DNA of 64,000 bases from Quercus robur (Eukaryota; Streptophyta; Magnoliopsida; Fagales; Fagaceae): NCBI RefSeq assembly GCF_932294415.1, contig NC_065535.1:27870782-27934781 (forward strand), in the 5' to 3' direction. How positions within the stretch are numbered: position 1 is the stretch's first letter; the number at the start of each line of letters is the position of its first letter. Shown one piece after another: positions 11,620-22,388 of this stretch. The notes below the pieces were generated by a model. That model was not told the DNA's origin. It saw only the letters and a program-made list of their open reading frames with translations, and made no database searches. The translations under genes were made by a program, and so were the position numbers.

Positions 11620-12532
11620 AACAAAAATAAAACTAGCTAATCATAGGATAGGAGCAGTTCTTCAATAGTAGATTTTGGATGCATCCAGAAATTGCGGCTA
11701 CAAAAAACTTGGTAAATATAATGAAAGAAAAGCCACTGTAGCTTACAGTCCAGGTGGCAAAAAAACCAGACAGCTAACAATGCATATGATGACTGTGCAT
11801 CTATTTCTTTTTTATTTTTTATTGGTTGTTTCAAAGAGAAACCAAAATTTCTTATTTTGAGACTCAGAGACTTCGAGTCTTTCGGCCTTAAATTTAGACC
11901 AGCTAACAATACGAAACTCAATGACTTAATACTATTTTTTCTTTCACTTTCAACAAATGAATTTATACAAAACAACTTTCAAATAGTTAAAGATTAAATA
12001 CTAATTTTGTCTAGTATCTAATCATAACTTATCCCAGTCCAAACTAAAGTAACTAAGCTTAATAAAAATCTAATTTATTTGAACAAGTAAAACATCTCTC
12101 TCCAATTAAAATTAGATTAGACTACTTGCTGGTTAAATATAAATGGATGGAGGGGATAAGGATGACAGAGGCCGATAGTCACAGCTCATAATGCACAAAG
12201 CCTTTTCCGCTGGCCTTGTATAAATAATTAAAAAAAAAAATACAAGAAGATATGGATAAAAATCTAAATCCATAATATCTCGTAAGGTAAAGACGCCCAC
12301 GTGGAAGCCCAGCAGCACACTGGAAGAAGAAGTGGGCGCACCTTGGTGAAGGAAAAGAAAATACCAGATCAGTGAGGTACAGATTCTGGTGGTTTTGTTG
12401 GGTATCTTCTAGAGACAAAACACACACAAACACACACTTATATAACATGTTTCTCTCTAGCTAGTTGTTGACTGACTCTCCTATTCTTACTTGGTCCAAT
12501 CTTTTCCAAACTTTGATCTTTGAGCAGAAGTG
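11620..12532. other. Spacer and putative promoter of the 57-aa ORF
   Basis: AT-rich DNA with no coding signal up to about 12,100. A TATA-like ttatataac lies near 12,437-12,446, about 90 bases before the small ORF. CA-repeats (cacacacaaacacacac) precede it. A transcript start shortly after the TATA-like site is plausible. Confidence 0.4.
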
Positions 12533-12706
12533 ATGATACTGGTGGCTATAATGGCGGAGCTGATGGAGGAGTACACAGTGTTGCTGGCGAGGGTGCTAGA
12601 GCATGTGTTTCATTCTGTGCCTTTCCCAAGAAGGGTTCGTTTTCTCATCCTCCGCAGCCTTCCTTTTGCTTCCACACCAACTGGCCCTCTCACTCTAACC
12701 CCTTAG
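12533..12706 (+). CDS. Small protein, 57 aa, unknown function
   Basis: An uninterrupted ORF runs from ATG at 12533 to TAG. An in-frame Met at codon 7 could also be the start. The N-terminal half is an amphipathic, Leu/Glu-rich helix (MAELMEEYTVLLARVLEHVF). A compact basic-hydrophobic block follows (PFPRRVRFLILRSLPFA), then a short Pro/Thr-rich tail. The pattern, the TATA-like site upstream and the higher GC than the flanks suggest a real single-exon gene. I have an impression of similar short plant proteins ending in RRVRFL-LR-LPF but cannot name a family. No signal peptide is evident. It is 1.0 kb from the left end of the giant MULE. A chance ORF cannot be excluded. Confidence 0.55.
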   Translation: MILVAIMAELMEEYTVLLARVLEHVFHSVPFPRRVRFLILRSLPFASTPTGPLTLTP

Positions 12707-13736
12707 TCCTTAGCCCTCCCTTTGGTTTTTTTTTCCCCCTATGAATGTAAGAAGCAAACAGTGCCTGTGGATTATATGTTTTAATCTCAGCTTCTTACTT
12801 TATTCATTCATGTACAGCTTTCAGAAGTCTCTAATTTTTTTTTTTTTTTCTTTTCTGGATTTTAAGTTGATGCGGTGGTCCTAAATTTCTGTAAATATTA
12901 TTTTGAGTTATCTTCTTTCTGATTTAATTAGCATCTTGTATAAAGTGCATCTTGTGAGTTATACCCTTCACTTTTTTCGGCTCTGGTTTCAAAATTTTCA
13001 ATGTATATAAGAAAAAGCATTTGTAGGGAGATATGATTGATACAATTAGATAGAGAGATTGCCCATATTAGAAGAAGGTTCTGGCTTTAACATTAAGACG
13101 AAAATTGTGTACCCTTTAAAATAAGGATTGAATTGAATATGATTCCCAACATGAAATTCATTTTTTTCCCCCACTTCCAACGGTGGGTAATTGTTAAACC
13201 TCACAGAGAGATAATACTTTAGGAGAGAGAGAGAGAGAGAGAGACATAAAGGCCAAGGCATATATAGATGTGATGTAAACTTTGAAAAGCTGGCAATGAT
13301 CTTTAGAGAAGAGTGTGGAAGCTCCTTGGTTATCTTTGAATTTTGTTTTAATTAGGACTACTATGTTTCAATAATTCATTTTTGCTTTCAAAAAAAAAAA
13401 ATCATTTTTATATTTTATTGAGGACAAAACATTTTTGCGAACTCATCTAATCTTAACTTGGGAACTGTTACTGGAGAAAATGGCAGTAAGTAATATTCAA
13501 CTATTTTATTCCTATGATTTCTAGGTGGGACGCCAAGCCTGGGTTTTCATTATCTCTATCGCTTGGTGGTTACCCACATTTCCTTTTCTTTTATCTCGTA
13601 AATTAATTGTACTCGGAATCTTCTATAATCAGTATGGATAAATACAAATACCTGATTTTCTACCACTAAAATATGACAAGAAAGTTAAAAACTCCTTTTC
13701 TTCTCCTTTTCATCAGTGCCAAATTTTCAATCTTAT
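12707..13736. other. Spacer between small ORF and giant MULE
   Basis: AT-rich, with poly-T runs and a (GA)n tract near 13222-13244. No gene or bounded repeat seen. Confidence 0.4.
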
Positions 13737-13746
13737 CAAATGACAC
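13737..13746. repeat. Left 10-bp target-site duplication of giant MULE
   Basis: caaatgacac here is identical to 37697-37706, directly outside the two inverted-repeat tips. Mutator-like elements make 9-11-bp duplications. Confidence 0.9.
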
Positions 13747-14398
13747 GGCGATTTTGGCCCATTAGCACTGATTTTTAAAATATTTAGGCCCGAAACACTG
13801 TTTGGGAAATATTTAGGTAAGTACCACTTTTTTAGGTACTCGAGCTTGGAGAGCTCGAGTACCCCATTTTTCTGTTCCAACGTGGCACCTAACGTTGGAA
13901 CAGGAAAATTTAAAAAATAAGCTTGGTACCCGAGCTCCTGAAGCTCGAGTACTGCTCAGCGGAACTGAAAATTGCCCCCACACTTAAACCATCTGTTACC
14001 CACAATACCCAACCAAGAACAGAGCAAAACATACCCACAAACCAAACCTCTCAATCTCGCTATCTCCCTCTCTCAATCTCGCTATCTCCCTCTCAATCTA
14101 AAGCTATTTCCACACAAATACTCTCATTCTGCCTCTCAATCTCGCAAATACTCCCATTCTCCCTCTCAATCTCGCGATCTGCTTCATTCTCCGTCTCCGT
14201 CTCGCTCTCGGTCTCCCTCTCACAAGGTATGTCTCGCTCAGCTTGCATGTTTAGCTTGTGGGTATTTTTGTTTGTAAATTTGTTATTTTTATGCATAGAA
14301 ATGTTAAACTTACTAAGCCATATTGTGGGTATTTTTATGGGTATTTTTATGGGTATTTTTGTGGGTATTTTTATGGGTATTTCAAACAGAGGGGCATC
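13747..14398 (+). repeat. Left 652-bp terminal inverted repeat
   Basis: It matches 37045-37696 on the opposite strand; the one difference I found is in taagtaccac against taagttccac. It holds a hairpin (ggtactcgag...ctcgagtacc, about 13835-13863), a second palindromic ggtacccgag/ctcgagtac pair near 13925-13953, a CT-rich stretch (14045-14222) and a tandem gggtatttttat array (14327-14386). The open frame through it (13923-14411) is low-complexity and also present in the other arm, so it is not called as a gene. Confidence 0.9.
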
Positions 14399-15771
14399 CG
14401 AGTTCTTCTAAGGCTAATTTGTGGGTATTTTTATGCATAATTTGTAAGGCTAATTCGCGTATCGATGATGGCCGGGGGAGTGGAATCGTGGTCTCCGTCG
14501 CCGTCGCGCCTGAGGGAATAGGAGAAGGGAAAGTGGTGGTTGTTGGAGGAGCGATGGTAATGGCCTTTTCCGTTGGGTGACAGTGGTGCGACGTCGTCTT
14601 CGTCCTCATCTTCTTCTTCGCCCTTTCTTCTCCCTGTCTCCGACCAATTAGGGTTTTCAATTTCATTTCACAGAGTCGCCACGCGGACCATTTCCCCTTC
14701 AATGGCGCTTTGTAAGCTCTCTCTCTCCGAAAAATTTGAGTTCTTTTTCTCTTAATTTTCACTAATCCAACTGGTTTTGGCGCTGCAATTCCATGTCTTG
14801 GTTTTTGTTTTAAATTTTCAATACACGTATATGAACCATATATTTTAGTTGAGTTTGTAGAGTTGCACTTGCCCTTGGAAATGGGTGTTTTTCCAATATT
14901 TCAACTTTCATGGCTTTTAGACAGGGATTATATTGCTAAATTTAAAAATTTGTAAGACCAAAATCAAACCTTTTAAAATTGAGGGACCAAAAATGCAATT
15001 TACCCTCAACACTAAATAGTGGTGGTATAATTGTAGTTCTTGAAGCAAACAAAGGCAACAAATATAAACCTACAATTGATATTGCTCAAATTTGAGCTTC
15101 ACCAAACTTTGCAAAGTGCAGTGTTAAAACCTTGATGACAATGTTACTTACAAAAGCTTCTATTCCGACTACCATGCTTGTTTTTCTGTTGTGTACATGA
15201 GCTGCCATATCTCAATTTGACATCTTGATGTTGAAATTGGATTCCAAATCAGAGTGGTTGTGTCTTATAGGAAGTTTAGCTTTTATTTGAGAGGTTAGAC
15301 TAATCTAAGCCTTAATTTGATTCTCTCTTTTTTATAGTCTAAGTTTGCGTTTTTAATTGATCAGCATCATACACTTCAATTTCTAAATGCTTAGCAGGTT
15401 CTTCAAACAGAGACAACATAGGTGATTAGGAAGAGTTTTAAAGGAATTTATAATGATTAAGAAGGCTCATGAGTCATGAAGGATTTGATTAGAAACAACA
15501 AACATAAACTTCCCTGCAACCTTTAGAGCACACATAAGATAAGAAAAAAACTAGCAAAAAAGAGAGCCAAAAAAGGATCTTTCATGTATAGTCTTGCATA
15601 ATCTCGAATGTATCAATTCCAATACATAGAGTAAATAATACAATGCAAGCAAAAGTTTCTAGATTCAATGAGATATACAGCATATAAGAATTGTGTTTCC
15701 TGCATGTGCTTCATGATTCTCTTAATGTATAAATTCAGTTTAGGATTCTATTATTGAAAAGGAGATCATTA
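14399..15771. other. MULE interior, possible captured 5' exon
   Basis: 14,450-14,760 is GC-richer than its surroundings and encodes a poly-Ser stretch (codons around 14590-14620). It looks like a captured gene start or leader, but no family is recognisable. The rest is AT-rich and non-coding. Confidence 0.35.
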
Positions 15772-15884
15772 CTAGAATAAGTCCACCTCACAGCAAAAAA
15801 AAGTTAGTCCATAATTAAGGTTGTGGGGTGTGTATTCTCTGGGAAAAAGAAAAAGGTTTTGAGGGTGCGCATCCCCTGCCCATC

Positions 15885-16803
15885 TCACCCTAAAATCCAT
15901 ATTTTTCATGGTTCCTGTCTTGTTTGTCCTCATATGTCCAAGCTGACCACATGCCCCACAAACAAAACTCTCTCTTGCAGATTTCCTGTCCTTAAAAACC
16001 TTGACTTTATCTCCCGATATTTTGATTTTCTTACTGACTAGACCAACACTTGTGATATCATTCTTTTTCGTTAAAGCTTTCACCTAAAGCTTTCCATACT
16101 TGCCTTTTTTCGCAATAACATTTTCTACCTCCTTCATGTCTTTATTAAATATCTCTTTGGAAGAATAGGACCCATCAGGTTGGGCAGTACTGACAATTTG
16201 CTTGATCCGATTTGTGTTCTCAAAACCAAAACTTGGTTGCAAGCCCAAAGCCAGCCCTGTTTCCTCCCTCACAACTTTAGTCTTTTTCTTCTTCCTCCTC
16301 TCAGCCTCATCATCTTCCATGAGTAACCTGCATAATTCGGCAGCTTCAACGGCTTCATCTTCATTTTCCTCTTCTGCCTGAGCTATGGATGGGCGCCTTC
16401 TCATTTTGAGCCCCTTAACACCATCTGCTTTGTCATGCTTTGACTCATAGTTACCTACTTCTTCCTCACATTCCTCTGCATCAAGAAGATTCTCTAAATC
16501 CCCAGCAAATGAATCAAGATCACTATTTCCTTCAGAGTCACTCTCATTTTCACGATCTAAGGCAGAAAGACTCTGAACTTGTCGTTCCCAAATCTCCTGA
16601 CACTTCTCCCTTGTCTGCTGTTGCAGTTGAAGAAATGACATCTGCTGGCCACGCGCATACTTGCTGATAGTTGTGGGATCAATCTGTATCCCCGATGCAG
16701 CTTGCTCACTTGAAAGTTTGCGTATCATAGCAATACGGTGCCACGTAGTCAGTTTCGCAATCTCCTCCTCACAAACATCCAACTTCAGAAGAACCTCCCG
16801 TGC
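15885..16803 (-). pseudogene. TAF1: Captured TAF1 (TFIID subunit 1) fragment
   Basis: On the minus strand the reading starts AREVLLKLDVCEEEIAKL near 16803 and continues through WHRIAMIRKLSSEQAASG, ISKYARGQQMSFLQLQQQ, REKCQEIWERQVQSLS and MRRRPSIAQAEEE. An in-frame TAG interrupts it at 16084-16086. The same frame then resumes with KVKVFKDRKSARESF and the zinc knuckle VCGACGQLGHMRTNK before similarity ends near 15885. These are landmarks of the plant TAF1/HAF region between the histone acetyltransferase core and the bromodomain. In the intact protein this region serves basal transcription at TFIID. Here it lacks both ends, has a stop codon and lies inside a MULE, so it is a captured fragment. 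Transcription from the nearby TIR could give chimeric or antisense RNA. Confidence 0.85.
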
Positions 16804-16805
16804 TT

Positions 16806-16980
16806 TGCAGTATTTGATAATTCAACTATTCTTTTAGTCTTCCGGAACTCAAAACTAGGACTTCCATCCTGACTGACCTGGTCCAGGTCAATAATTTCTT
16901 TGGGCCGTTTGATTATGATTTTCTTCTGAGGCTGTTCTCTATCTGTTTCTGTAGGTGGATAAGACTGTTTTCTTTTCTTG
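16806..16980 (-). pseudogene. TAF1: Second captured TAF1 piece, out of order
   Basis: On the minus strand this reads PPTETDREQPQKKIIIKRPKE, then EIIDLDQVSQDGSPSFEF and RKTKRIVELS. In plant TAF1 this IKRPKEIIDLD block lies downstream of the zinc knuckle. Here it comes before the DVCEEE piece on the same strand, and the two are in different frames. The order was therefore rearranged during or after capture, or two separate captures were joined. The junction lies near 16803-16808. Confidence 0.75.
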
Positions 16981-19900
16981 CATGAGGGTCAGTGATAATG
17001 GGAATGGGTTAGAATTCATTGAATTTGTGGTTCCCACTAAGTTTTTTAGTTGGGTTTTAGTTTTTGGTGAATAATGTGTTGTGAAGAACTTAACTAGTTT
17101 GATTGTGTGGGTGCTGTGACTTGTGAGGTTGTGTTGGTGATTTTGGAACTTAGTGTAGGTAAGTTTAATTGAAGTTTCTCCTTTCTAAGGTGAGAAGATA
17201 TTGAAAGAGGGAGAGAGAAATAGATCATAGAGAAAGGGGATTTGGTTCCATTTTTGGTATTTTCAGCTAACACACTATAGGTAAATGCTCTCTCTCTCTA
17301 ATATTTCCACTTTGAAGTTTCACTGATCATAATTTGGTTCCATTTTTGCCTAATCCCATGTCATTCTCTCTATTTTTTAACAACGGGAAAAAATGGACTG
17401 ATGATATAGACCTATACAACTGAGAGAGAGTCTGAGTCTGTAAGGTAGAGATTGAAATCTGTGGGTTGCCTCCACTGTCAGCACGGACTGATGGTTCTTT
17501 TGTTTTTTATTTTTTATTTTTTGGTATTTGGGTTATATTGGGTTTTGCCTAAAGAAATTGGATTAGAATTGTTTTTGTTTTTGTCTATTTAGGTTGCATT
17601 CGTTTTGGGTATCTGTTTAAAATCAACATGCATGCCTTTTTATTTATGTTTATATTTTTTTTATTTTTTTTATTGGTATTTATTTCATTCCTTCTTCCTA
17701 TGTTCTTGTTTCTAATGTTCTCTTTGTTCGTTTTTGTCAAGTTATTTGAATGCTTTTTATTAAAAAAATTAAAATCAAATTTAATTTTTTCCTTGTAGTT
17801 GCGATACATAGGTTACAGCGTTCACAGATTATAGTGATTACGTCATTGCATTAGAACGAGCACCAAAAATTTTGAAAGGTAAGTTTTTATGAATTTCCCC
17901 CTTAATTGTCCCATTCTTAATTTAATCTTTTGTTAATAAATGGTTGATTAATTTGTGCTATATGTTCAAATTCCAACAACATTTGGTTTTTGAGATTAAT
18001 TTATGATTAGTTTTGGAGTTAGTTTACAAAAGAAACACAGTTGACAAAAATCTACATAAATAATTAGTTACATGTAAAACTATAGCTGTTGAACAATTAT
18101 TGATTATGATGTGAGGGGGTGAATTCTATTGAATTTTGAGTCAATGTTATTTTTTTTTTAAGTTCAATGTAGCCAAATAGATGCATTGAGAATCGAAAAG
18201 AGTTTTAGTTTCAGCATTCAAATTTAGTTAGTTGGTTGGTAAATATTTGTTTTTAAGGCATTGAAATCGGAAAGATATGTTATCTATTTGTTTATTATTT
18301 TGACTCAACCTATTAACTGAGGATAGAACACAAAAATCATTTACTTTTTGTTTGTGGGTCTGGGTTGATACTCTTCAAACTTTGTATTACATGCTGAGAT
18401 TGGTAACCTAAATGCATGTGTATGTATGTTTTGTTTGAAATGTGATTTTACAATTAGCTTTTGTTTAGATAGTTTCCCTCACCACGTGTTTGATGTGGAG
18501 CAACTTAAATGTTGTAGCCTAACTATGTTCATATTTATTTTTGTATTGTAGACAGTTTAGCCTCAGTATATGCACTTTATCTTTGCATCTTATAAGCCTT
18601 CAAAGAGATGAATGACAATATCTTCTTTGGTCTTGAAATATTTCTGGTATGTCCATACCATTCTCATCCTGCTTAATCATATTTAACTGAGTTATATTTT
18701 AGATTAAGTTACATTTTCAACAACAAATAATGACATAGGAATTATATGTGTAGCCAGTTGTAATTTCTTGTGGCTGGATTCTTTTAAAATAGAGTTCTAA
18801 ACATGTTTATATCTATAATTACTTATAGCTAGGAATTGATTTTCTCATGCCCAACCTTTACCACTCCGATGCAAAGAATTATTGCAATTCTTAGCCTGTA
18901 TGGATCATATCATTTGAGTTTTGTGTTTGCCTTTGTCTTTGTTCTTCTGCTTGCAATATCCCCACTAAATCTGGACATTTTTTCCACTGTATTATTGTAG
19001 TTCTTAGCCTATATGGGTCATTCATCTTTAGTTGGTTTATAATCATTTAATCCTTTCATAATTTTCTGCACACTTTGTGTTGGCATCATTAGAGATGCTT
19101 TGGTGAGAAAGCATATAAAGTCTTTGGAGGTTATTTTCCTTTCTTTCAAAAGAACAATGTTAGTCAAAAATGCCTATCAGTTTTTTGATAAATGTATTGC
19201 GAGAGAATAGGAGATCAGTGGCACTAAATTGAGTGACCATATTATATTTTATGAATATGACTTCCATTCTGCTCGGGTACTTTATTTTCACACATCATAG
19301 TTTGCTGATTTGAAGCTTTGGATCTTTATTTTCTCACATCATATTGGGGGCTCAATTGAGTTATTGTTTGCATTTGCTACATTTTTTAATTGGTTGCTTA
19401 AGCAGTAAATATTTTACTATGGGTTGGTAGTTTGAACAGTCAAGAAAGAAACCTGAGAAATCATAAAATAATTTTATAGAGATGCTAAATGTTATTATCT
19501 GCGCCATTCTAACTTGCGCCTTAGTTATTGTTAACTATGCTTTCTTCCTTTGAAAATTTGTTTGAACAATTTGGTGGGTTATTCTTATGAAAAGCATGCC
19601 AACTATAAAGTTTCCAGTTACTCATTATAGAACCCATAACCAACAAATTTGCCACTACCCATAAAGGTTTTTTTTTTTTTTTTTGGTTAATATATATGAT
19701 ATAGGTTTGGGTATTTTGGCTGGATTGGTTTTGATTTTGGTATTTGGGTTAGATTTGGTTTTGATTAAGTTATTTGGTAGACTTTTTGATATTAAATGAT
19801 CACATAAGAACTTTTGAAGTGGAATATACTCCACAAGTTTATGTGCTCAGTGCTCTTTACCTTAAGTGTCCAAATAGTGGGGTCACCTTAGTAGAAATAA

Positions 19901-20579
19901 ATTTGAAGCAAAAAATAGTGTATTTTGTGGAAGCATAACAAATTATAAAATAAGTTAAGTTGGAACTTTTAGTGTTTAATGAGTGGATTGGGTTTCTCAA
20001 AAAAAAAAAAAAAAGCTTTAGGGATTTTTAAAGAATGTGAGTGAAAGGTTTATGCATTTGGGATCAAATGTGGTCTGGACACTAGGAGTAGATGATGGCC
20101 TAGGTGTTTACTATTTACCCTCCCTAAAAAAAAATCACTAACATAAGCACTCTACCTTAGATACAGTAGAGAGAGAGACACTCTTGGTCCTTCACTACTC
20201 ACTATATGGTCATCAATAAAATTGGTTTCATTTTCAGGTACTACTCCATGTCTTGTACAACTAATGGGATTATTCTTCGTTCCAGAGTCTCTCCTAGATG
20301 GCTGGTGGGTCCAAATATCTTGATGGGAATGTAATTTATATGTTGTTTTAATTTTGTGACTAAAAAGAAGACGATTTGATCCCATTAGTGAAGAAGAGAA
20401 AGATCAATTTTTATGACATGTAACAATATTCTTTCATTATTTCATGACTATATAATATATATATGTGTCTGAATTGGACTTTATTGTAGATGTGGGATTT
20501 ATATTATGGGTGAAAAAGCTTACAACTATATCTATGTTGGTATTGGCTAGCACGTGCAGCCCAAAGTAATTCTGAAAAA
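16981..20579. other. MULE interior, intron-like DNA without clear genes
   Basis: AT-rich sequence resembling plant introns and UTR. Two exon-like islands are bounded by plausible splice sites: 17800-17878 (donor aaag/gtaag) and about 18606-18647 (MNDNIFFGLEIFL followed by gtatgt). Neither is identifiable. The open frame 17585-17809 (minus) is AT-driven low complexity. This may be intron-rich captured genomic DNA. Confidence 0.35.
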
Positions 20580-21025
20580 AATAGGACTGGGGGTTGACAA
20601 ATTTGCAAGTTGGCAGGTTGGTACCCGAGCTTGGTGGACTCGGGTACTTTGTGAAGTACCCGAGTCCACAAACCTCGGGTACCAACCTGCCAATTTGCAA
20701 AATCGTCAACATTGGTTACCTAGTCCTATTTTGAAAATTTGCAGGTTGGTACCCGAGCTTGCTAGACTCGGGTACTTCACAAGGTACCCGAGTCCAGAAA
20801 GCTCGGGTACCAACCTGCCAATTTTCAAAATTGTCAACGTGGTACCCAGGCCTATTTCGAAATTGGCAGGTTGGTACCCGAGCTTCCTGGACTCTGGTAC
20901 CTCACAAAGTACCCGAGTTCACCAAGCTCGGGTACCAATCTGCCTACTCCGGAATTACCAAATTTCAGAACAGAAAAAAAATGACTGTCAGATTAGTACC
21001 CGAGTCCACCAAGCTCAGTACATGG
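20580..21025. repeat. Palindromic GGTACCCGAG array, left copy
   Basis: Three or so head-to-tail units, each an inverted repeat of about 85-90 bp. A unit opens ggcaggttggtacccgag, passes through gactcgggtact and agtacccgagtcc, and closes ctcgggtaccaacctgcc. Spacers of about 35 bp (aaaatcgtcaac and variants) separate them. Each unit would fold into a long hairpin. A related array lies at 27224-27725, and a shorter version of the motif is in the TIRs. Confidence 0.85.
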
Positions 21026-21555
21026 GTAATTCTCTTTTTTTTTTTGAATTGGCGAGGCTTAATTAGAATGGTTTCGTATCTTCTTTCATTTTTTTCTTTT
21101 TGCGTCTTTCAGTATTTCAGTATTTATCCGTCATGTGATGATTTACTTTAAAGTTGTAAATCATGAATCAGACCAATAGGAAAGCAATGAAAAGCTTTAG
21201 CTGCCCTGATTATCATCAAGAATGTGACCGAAATTATTATCATGATCAAAGCCTGATTCAAGAAGCGATAAAAATGGAGAAAAATATCAAATAGAAATCT
21301 ACCATTGATCAGTCTTGAAGAGCAATCATATTATTTCTTGTATCAAACTTGAGATCCTGGCTTAGTTTGACATTACGCAACATGTACAGCAACATAAAAT
21401 CATGTCTTTGGTAGTACTAAAAAGGATATAAATCTAAGCACCCATAAAAGCATTTCAAGCCTTTCAAGATGAGAGTAGTATGATAACAAAAAGGAGATCA
21501 AAGGCAAGGCCCACTAATAATGATAGCCATGCCATAAAAGGAAACTATAACAATA
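21026..21555. other. MULE interior, no gene seen
   Basis: AT-rich with no recognisable motifs. It may include downstream sequence of the 80-aa ORF at 21556-21798. Confidence 0.35.
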
Positions 21556-21798
21556 TTAGTAGTTAGATGAGCAGTTGGTAGCACTTCCAACTCTTGGCAT
21601 GCCGACATTTTCCCTCTTCGACTCTTCATCCACGGTGAAAGTTACACCACACACCTGACCAGAAATTTCCACCCTTGGCACAGGCTTCACCTCATTAAGG
21701 GGGTGTTCATAACTCCTCAAGCCTCCAGACGATGTGAAGAAGCATCCTTTGGAAAACAACAGAAACAGATAAATCAGCAACCTAGTAGTCATGCTCAT
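21556..21798 (-). CDS. Putative secreted small protein, 80 aa
   Basis: The ORF opens with a Met, a basic residue and a hydrophobic stretch (MTTRLLIYLFLLFSKGCFF), which is a credible signal peptide with possible cleavage near residue 22-26. The mature part would be about 55 residues, hydrophilic, with two cysteines (SGQVCGV and TNCSSNY). I do not recognise the family. It lies inside the giant MULE between a palindromic array and the transposase gene, on the transposase strand. It could be a captured first exon or a full small gene. Base composition is higher in GC than the flanks, which mildly supports coding. Confidence 0.4.
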   Translation of the reverse strand: MSMTTRLLIYLFLLFSKGCFFTSSGGLRSYEHPLNEVKPVPRVEISGQVCGVTFTVDEESKRENVGMPRVGSATNCSSNY

Positions 21799-22388
21799 GA
21801 TGTAATATCAAACAAATAGACTATAGTATTAGTATCTGGAAGTTCATTCTAATAATTACACAAAATCAAAACAAGTCCTACTTTTTTGAACTTTTTTTAA
21901 CAATGTGGTAGATAAATGACAGCACTTGATAAATGGGAAAATGAGTTGATTAGAATACCATCAATTGTTGAAATATTTTGCAAAAATAGGGACTTCAGCA
22001 TGCTGAATTTGAATACTTATCACTTCATTCACATCATATCCTATTTTTTGTTTCAATCCAATGGATGATACGATTGAAAAACACTTGTAAGAAATGGGCA
22101 TTAGCATTTTACACATAATGATCCAACACATACAAAATCAACACTAGAAATAATGCAGTCATCAACACCAAGCATAAGAAGAGAAAGTCTTAGTCCCAAA
22201 ACTTTGGAATTGGAATGAACCACATGTACACAAGCAACGATGATATTTTAACGATATATGTCATAGTTGGTCCTTCAAATTTTTTCCAATCTTTCTTAAG
22301 TTATAAAAATACATAATTGAATGGCATATAGCATGCATTTTGTTTCAAGTTGCATTTAGAAGAATGCCACGGTTTAAAATTAGCGTAC
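21799..22388. other. Transposase 3' flank
   Basis: AT-rich, presumably containing the 3' UTR and terminator of the transposase gene. No gene seen. Confidence 0.35.

Noticed and set aside
13923-14411. 162-aa open frame in the left TIR (and its twin at 37035-37520)
   Set aside because: Low-complexity Ser/Leu and GIFMGIF repeats from CT-rich and gggtatttttat tracts, with several overlapping open frames. Identical in both arms because the arms are identical, not because of coding selection.
20554-21151. Two plus-strand frames over the palindromic array
   Set aside because: Palindromic repeats keep frames open; peptides repeat STNLGYQPAN-like phrases without family resemblance.
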